Assembly (NCBI GenBank): GCA_036583965.1
Contig: JAZBQD010000026.1
Coordinates: forward strand, 2,973,400-3,037,399
Direction: 5' to 3'
From: Prunella strophiata
Lineage: Eukaryota; Chordata; Aves; Passeriformes; Prunellidae
Length of the DNA: 64,000 nt
The notes below the pieces were generated by a model. It was given only the letters and a program-made list of their open reading frames with translations, was not told the DNA's origin and ran no database searches. Both the position numbers and the translations under genes were made by a program. Shown one piece after another: positions 57,346-64,000 of the stretch (the first letter of the stretch is position 1; every line of letters starts with the position of its first letter).

Positions 57346-60300
57346 CTAGATGCAATAAACACATTTAAATATTTTTGTTTATTTTCCACAAAATCTGTCC
57401 CCATCTTGTTTGCACTCAATGAGATCTGCTCTTGGGGATTGGTACCTTTGTTCTGTGGTTGTCATCAGCTATTTTCTTGTCCCATGTGCTGTGCAGGCTG
57501 GAAGAAATTCTGCTTTGACATAGAAATATAATTTGTCCCATGCCAGGTGCTTGTGTTCTGACTTCAAGGATCCCTGAGCAAACACCAGGCAAAGCAAGGC
57601 TGGTTGTAATCTGTGGCTTCTGAGGTTAGGTAATGCAGATGCCTTAAACTGATCTTAAGTTTTATTTTGCTCAGAGGAAGAAGGTTCATGTCAGACTCAG
57701 ATGAAAGTCTTGAGAATATTTGTGGGTTCTAGATAATAATGACACATCAGTTTTAAATTGAACTCTGTGCTTCAGAAGTGCTGCAAGAGGAGGAACCAGC
57801 ATGATCTCCATGGGTTTATGTAACAAAAATGAACACCAATTACAGTGCATTTTTTCCACTGGGACTTAGCCCATCATTTTGTCTAATTATGGTATGAACT
57901 CACAATGGAGAAATCCTTCTTCTGTAAAGAACTAATTCCCCCTAGAAATGCAAAAAATCTTAAAGAACTCTGATTATAATGAATTTTGCAATAGATAAAG
58001 AGAGCCCGTGCCAGCCACAGGAAAAAAAAAAAAAAAAAAAAAGAAACAAAACAAAACAAAATCCAGAAAAACATGAAGGACTAGCCTGGAGACAAAGAAG
58101 GAATGTGTAATAGTTTGTATAAACTCCTCTCATACGTTATCTGGGCTTGTATTAAATAAAATGACTGATCTATGAAATGTTACTGTCAATTGATAGCTGA
58201 TGGAATTATTGATATACAATCAAGGAATATTGTTGGATTAGAGGAATTTGGGAAGAAAATGGCTGAAAACATGTTCTACACCACTAAGAAATTCTGAGAC
58301 AATGAGACCAGTGGTTCTGTCACCAGGCATGTTACATCCCACAATGGTTTGCCTGTGGTCAGGAAGGGAAAAACTCTGATTTCCTCACTCACAGCCCTAT
58401 TCTTCAGCCCCAGCATTGATTTGATTGGATTTCTGCAGATCTGAGATGGTTCACTAAGCTGCAAAGCTCTGCTGAGGGTTGTTCAAAAGACTGCTGAGTG
58501 ACAAAAAAGTCAGCAGAGAGAAGAGCTGCAAGGCTTCTTTGGCACAATGGAGGATGAAAATGACAAAGATTAGGCTGTGGTCACTCGGGGATGGGAACTC
58601 CACATACACATATTTTATTTTGCTTGATGTTCTCTTATGACTTTAAAACCAGCAGTATTAAATAAAGAGACAATGTTTAATATTGAAATTGCCTTCCCCA
58701 GCTGTCTGGTGAAATTGAATCCAAACTCATATTTTCCTTCAATAGAATGCAATATATGTTCATACTTCATAACACTGACTCACTTACAAGAAAGAATAAA
58801 CAGCCTTCCCCAGAGCAAGACTGTATTTATTTACAGATTGATCTGCTAAAAAACCCAAACCAAATGATGATTACTGCTGAAAGAGGGATACCTTGGGAAG
58901 TGAAAACCTGGTACCTCTGGATCTAATCATGTGAGGGAGTGACAACAGCTCTCATGGCTTCCTGGCTGTAGGGATGTTTGTCATGTTTGTCTTTCCTTCA
59001 CGGAAACCATTGAGAGAATTTATACACCCAGAAAGACAAAATCTCTGTTAGACAAAACCTTGCAATTCTCAGATCTTCCTGCTTCAATAACACTGAACTC
59101 AAACCACATAGTAGCAGTCCAGGGAGAGTTGGTTGTTTTCTCCTTATTTTACCTTTAAATTACATTCAAAGATTTTATCTAGATAATTCTTTGCTCTCAG
59201 TTCCCTATATTCTTCTGTGAGTGGTTGTCACAGTGATGTGCCAAGGTAAATGGAAGGAGCAGCACATGGAATGTGCACAGGGGCAAACTGGGCAGAGCCA
59301 AGCAGCATTTGCTGAACCTGACCTCAGTGGAAGGGGCTGCTTGTCCAAATAGATTTTCAAAGCAGGGCATAGCTAGAAAAAGCAGACTCCTGGTCTGCAT
59401 TCCCAAGTCCTAGGCTGGCAGTGCAGCTTGGACTCCTGCATTTGGTTTGGCTGTTTCTGGTTTCTCAGCATCTGCTGCCTGCTGAGAGGGAGGGCACATT
59501 GCTCCAAAGTGAGAAATGACTGGGCTTTTTGTCTGATGTATCCTAACATGTATTCTTATTTTCTATGAACATCACTGGCACTCTGCTGTGATTCCTGCCT
59601 GTGATTTACTGTGTGGCTGTTGTGTTTGGATTCAGCTGGATCATGAGTAAAACAGTAGGAGAAAGCTACAGTCACACATCCATCCACAACAGACCTTCCT
59701 TGGCCTTGCACACCTCTTCTATGGATTAATATTCTCTGTGTCATGGGTGCTTGTGTGCCTGCATAAAATGGACACTCTGACCTAAAGTTTTCCTGATAAG
59801 TATCTTGCTCTGTCCCCTGCTCTTGGGGTGTGAATAGTCCTTGTGTTCTCAAGTTTCCTCAGGAGGATAAAAAAAAATAAATAAAGGAGACAACAATACT
59901 GAACTAATGAGTATTCATAAGATGGAAAGGCTTATCTGAGCTTTTAAGTGGTAGAAGTGACACCAAATGTAAAGGTGTTGTCTACAAGCTTTATGTCTGA
60001 ACTGTGACTTGCTCATGGATATGGAAAGCAGCTTTCTAGAGAAAGGCTTTCAAGCCATCCCACTACCTCAAAGTGTGATCAACTTTTCCTAATCTCTTTG
60101 TAATTGCTGTTGTCCAGCATGGGCCTTGAAGGCACTGTATTTCCACAAAAGCAGTTTCCTTTTGTGGACGTTTTAAGAATTCATAGCCAGAAAAATTCAT
60201 TGAAAAAGTAGAAATAGAAAAAAATCTAGCTAGGCTAAGTATACACTCAGTCTGTCAGCATTTATTTTCTAAATTGCTTTGCAGCAAATTATTATTCATC

Positions 60301-60617
60301 TGAGCAGTGTGAGTGGAGGGAAGCAGGTCAGCAGAACAATGATGTATCTATAGGAAATTGATGGATAGTTACCAGCAAAGTCAAACAAAGGAAAAGCAGC
60401 CTCAGCACTCTGATCCTAGCAGTTTCTTTCTTCCTGAGAAGCTTGCAGAAGTGCATGTGGAGAATACTGCTGTGCTGTGGTTATCTGCTACATATCCTTT
60501 CAGTGCTGGTCATGCTCTGAAACAATAAACAGCTTGGGAATTCAGCCCAGCATTAACCCAAACCAGGTGCAGTCAGTGTGCTTCCTGCCTTCCTCTGTTT
60601 AGTTGGACACAAACAAG

Positions 60618-60752
60618 AAGGAGGAGGAGAAGAGGAGAGGAGAAGAGAAGGAGAAGGAGAAGGAGAAGGAGAAGGAGAAGGAGAAGGAGAAGGAGAAGGA
60701 GAAGGAGAAGGAGAAGGAGAAGGAGAAGGAGAAGGAGAAGGAGAAGGAGAAG
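60618..60752. repeat. (GGAGAA)n hexanucleotide satellite
   Basis: Imperfect GA-rich start, then about 17 perfect units. Purine-only on the plus strand. It produces artificial Glu/Lys and poly-Leu frames. Confidence 0.97.
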
Positions 60753-61471
60753 TCGCATTTCTTCCCCTCTAGGTGCCAACATGAAGTGCAAATGGGTGTG
60801 GTGTTCCCATCCTGACAGAGTCAGTGCTGAAAGGGCTGTTGGGAGCCTTCCCAGGGTGTGAAAGCATGAACAATTTGTGAACAACAGCAAACCCACGTCA
60901 CTTTGATTCTGCAGTGACAAGCTGTAAGATTTGCCACTGAGTCCACCACAGCAACCTCACCCTGGCCCACATTTGAGCTTCCTGGGGCATTTTGTGCTGC
61001 TCATGCCACAGCAGCTTGGACAGGTCCTTGTCACCTAAAGATTATGGAGTAACATGACAAAAAGTGCTGCATGTTAACTGCTGTGAGCATGAATTAGTTT
61101 GAATTAGGGTTGCTAAGGCATAAGGAGTAAAGTGGAAACACCCACTTGTAAGCTGTGGGCCAAAGACAGAATTCTGACTATGGGAAGGAGACTGGGAAGC
61201 TGGAGGAATGCCAAAGCCTGTGGTATACCCAGATCCATACACAGCTCAGGGCTCTGTGTTGTCCTGCAGAGGTTCCCAGTGCAGCACTTGCTTGCCCACA
61301 CAGTTCAAAGGGTAGCCCAGGGCCAGTTTGCTTCCAAACCTCCCCTGCATTGCAAGGAAGAGCTCCTCTGCCTGTTGGTTGCTCACACATGTGAGCAAAA
61401 TATCACACAGAAATATCCCAGACAGGTCCTACTTGATCCTTCAGCATTGCTGGTAGGATATGGTTTGGGGA

Positions 61472-61683
61472 CTTTTTTTTTTTTTGTTTTTTTTTTTTTT
61501 TTGGTGGGGCTTTTTTTATTTTTTTTTTTTGTGGTTTTGTGTTTTTGTTTGGTTTTTGGGGTGTTTTTGATTTGTTTGTTTTGGCTTGGTTTGGTTTGTG
61601 TTTTCTTTTCTTTAATTAGGATTTTTTTTTTTGGGGGTGAGGTTGGGGTTGGTGTTGGTTTTTGGTTTTGTTTTTTGTTTTTA
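61472..61683. repeat. T/G-rich low-complexity tract
   Basis: About 210 bp made almost only of T and G on the plus strand (poly-T runs separated by G clusters). The long frame across it is compositional. Confidence 0.93.
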
Positions 61684-62461
61684 ATAAAACTACATAAATG
61701 AACTTCATCCAGTAGCTAAGTTTTGAGGACTTACAGAGGAACTGGCTTCAGGACAGCAGCCCACCTTAAATAAGATAAATTTCTTGCTTGCAGAGAAGAA
61801 CAGATTTCAAGCATCAAAGAATGTTGCTGAGCTCTCATTTGGCTTTCAGGTGCCTTTTGTTGTCTCATAATTGATTTTTATTAGATGTTACTGTGGGAGT
61901 AGAACTATGGCCAAGCAGAGAGAATTAATGCAGAGAGAGTCAGCTTAGGAAGTCTGTGGCTATTAGCTTGATCGAATTATACTTTGAAAATGGGTTAATA
62001 AATCTAGAGGAGAAGGGAGGGAGGAGAAGGTATTTTGAATTATTCATCATTTGTTTGACAAGTTTACATAGCCATGAAATGCAGGTGGGAGTATAAGGAG
62101 GGGGTTATTTATTAATTACATATGAATTGCACAGACCTTTCCCTCTTGCCAGATCTGCTTTCACAACTAGCTTTGACTACAGCTGGGCAAATTCTTTTTG
62201 CCTTCAGCTGAAGAAATTCTTAAGTACTTTTGAAAAATCCAATCCATCAAAATTCAAATCCAGTTTATTTTTTCACTCTAACATCAGTCATCTTAGATGA
62301 TACTTCAATTATTCTTGATAATGAAAGGACTGAGGAGGAAATGTTCATATATCACATTCTGGAGAGCAAGTGTACAAGAAACCAAATGGTCATTGTGGGT
62401 TTTTAGGCTTTATTTTGATATTTGTGCCCCCAGAATGAACACCAGGAATTGAAGACTGCTC

Positions 62462-62722
62462 TTACCCTTGCTGGAACTTCACAACCTTCTGGAAAAGCCT
62501 GAGGAAGGTGAAGATCTGAGAGGGCTTCATGGGGTAAGGTTTTTGGCAGATGGAATGCATAACATGCAGTTCCTTTTTGTGAACAAATGTGAAATCTGTG
62601 TCAGGAACCACAACTGAAAATACCTTCCCCAATCCACAAGTATTTATCTTTTTTCCTGAACATTCTGTGTAGTCTTTTTTTGAGCCCACTGCAAAGCTCA
62701 AGCAGACTTCACCATCTCCAAC
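62462..62722 (-). other. Orphan open frame ending at a consensus splice donor
   Basis: An open frame of about 86 codons lies between an in-frame TAG and a TAA. It includes GKVFSVVVPDTDFTFVHKKE and ends KFQQG at CAGCAAGG|gtaaga, a strong donor. There is no recognisable family and no convincing acceptor. It may be a chance frame, a decayed retrocopy or an exon of an unknown minus-strand transcript. Confidence 0.15.
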
Positions 62723-64000
62723 TTTATTTTTCTACCAAAATATCAACATTTGAGTCTACAGCTCATGTACCAACAAAACACTGTTTGGGATTTCCCCTTT
62801 CCAGATATATCTGCATCTGAATTTTTACTCATGAATGCCATTGCCCATTTTTTGCAGGGCACATGAATAGACTGTGAACCAACTTTCTTTCCATACCAGA
62901 ATTAAGCTAAAGCATAGACACAACACAAAGATGCATCTTTGAAAAAAAGTGCAGCCATTCCACAATTTCACCTCCCTTGCTGCCTAACCTGTGGCAAAAG
63001 CAGACTTGTGGTATTCCCTGCCAGAAGAGGAGTTCTGCATGTCTCCTGCTCTCTAACCTGCCCTAAAGCTGGAGCTGTCTGTCTGCACTTCCCTCCTAAG
63101 CAGTTACCTCCTGCAGGGTAAGGGTATGTAAGGATATATCAATTCCTAGTGAGGGAAAGTCTCAGATTGAAGCTTCCATTAATGCTGTCAGTTAAATGGA
63201 TGGGTGGCTTCACATAGTTTTTGGGTTTTGAACATTTTTTATTTCTTTTTCAAGTAAAATCCAAAAAGGTCCTTTGGGAAGGATCAAGGATCAGGGCTGA
63301 TCCTCTGCTGAGTTATGTTGTTTGCAAAATCTAGTTTTTCTCTGCAGCTCTGAGAGGATATGAAAATATTTATGTTTATTCTGACATAGAGAAGGAACAT
63401 ATTCTACATAACCACCCTTAAGGGTCTGTTAATACAGAAAATTCATGCTTGTGGATGGAAATCACGTGGGTGAGATTTCCCAAGGATTAATCCTGCATGG
63501 TTTGGGGAGTCACACCATACTCCTGGCAGCTCCCAGACCAAGAACCCTGGGAGATTTGGGAGCAGGGGTGGTTTTTTGGTGAGAGGAGGCTCACTCTGGC
63601 CTCACAGCCCCAGCCAGCAGGGGTGGTGATGCTCAGGATTTCTGCTCCTTCAGAACAACAGGTGGCTGCCTTCCCCCGCAGGCAGGGCATGGAGGAGGTG
63701 AGGAATTTACTCAATACTCAATTTATTTCCAGTGTCTGATGGGAGTAAGGAATGGGGGCAAACTGTGCTGGTTAATGTAATACTACACAGACTGGTAGGG
63801 GGTTTTCTTGCCCAGACACTCCCTGTGGCCAGCAGTTGGTTTGGAGTAGTGGCACCACCTGAGCCTTTTTGTGAGCTGGTCCTTCAGATCCACAGGTGGG
63901 AACACACAGAGCAGTCAGTGACTCACCATTGGTAGCACTGTGCCTCTTTTTTTTTTCTGTAAAAAACCCTATTTTCTATAGCACATGGGCAAGTGGAAAG

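Larger units (their letters stand above)
49881..64000. other. Intergenic region upstream of ALG13
   Basis: AT-rich with no recognisable exon. It holds a 415-bp CR1 (50870-51290), two hexanucleotide satellites (56155, 60618), a T/G-rich tract (61472), an A-rich run (58020-58063) and scattered repeat-free stretches. By synteny DCX would be expected further right, but none of its conserved doublecortin-domain residues are found here. Confidence 0.65.

Noticed and set aside
60573..60920. Poly-leucine protein on the minus strand
   Set aside because: Pure translation of the (GGAGAA)n array.
61132..61701. 189-codon plus-strand frame with a Phe/Val/Gly-rich hydrophobic tail
   Set aside because: The tail is the T/G-rich tract and the start has no homology; compositional artefact.
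49881..64000. DCX exons
   Set aside because: DCX is the expected next gene by synteny, but I found none of the conserved doublecortin-domain sequence on either strand.

Overview
The window is vertebrate nuclear DNA, almost certainly from a bird and probably a songbird. Most of it is non-coding, with short exons bounded by GT..AG introns. The interspersed repeats are mainly 3' ends of avian CR1 LINEs, plus one solo LTR whose ends resemble passerine endogenous retroviruses (recognised from memory). The gene order TRPC5 - ALG13 is convergent and matches human Xq23. In birds this segment lies on chicken chromosome 4p / passerine chromosome 4A; that placement is inference from known synteny.

Layout. 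1-11375 (+): the 3' part of TRPC5, with a >7.1 kb intron and then the last four coding exons, ending in the PDZ ligand VTTRL. 11376 to about 18.4 kb: TRPC5 3'UTR/downstream sequence, including a well-preserved MIR-like SINE and candidate poly(A) signals at 13623, 15800 and 18438. About 18.5-23.6 kb: spacer between the convergent genes. 23655-49573 (-): the ALG13 locus, in two blocks. The glycosyltransferase block (4 coding exons, 47170-49573) starts in a CpG island and ends at its own stop codon, giving a 163-residue enzyme. The OTU-Tudor-proline-rich block (23 coding exons, 24303-45443) starts in a second CpG island. About 49.9-64.0 kb: intergenic DNA upstream of ALG13, with a CR1, two hexanucleotide purine/pyrimidine satellites and a T/G-rich tract. 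No coding exon is recognised there; by synteny DCX would lie beyond the right edge.

TRPC5 is a receptor-operated cation channel of neurons. The ALG13 N-terminal block is the catalytic subunit that, with ALG14, adds the second GlcNAc to dolichol-PP-GlcNAc at the ER. The role of the OTU-Tudor block is less well defined. Nothing in the sequence ties the two genes functionally; they share a syntenic neighbourhood.

Main points for a second look: (1) ALG13 here looks like two separately promoted genes with no convincing splice path joining GT to OTU; (2) the Tudor-encoding exon at 36486-36587 seems to carry one extra base, which breaks the reading frame to the next exon; (3) a MIR-like SINE about 4 kb past the TRPC5 stop is unusually intact for a bird; (4) CpG-containing, repeat-free patches look like candidate conserved non-coding elements.
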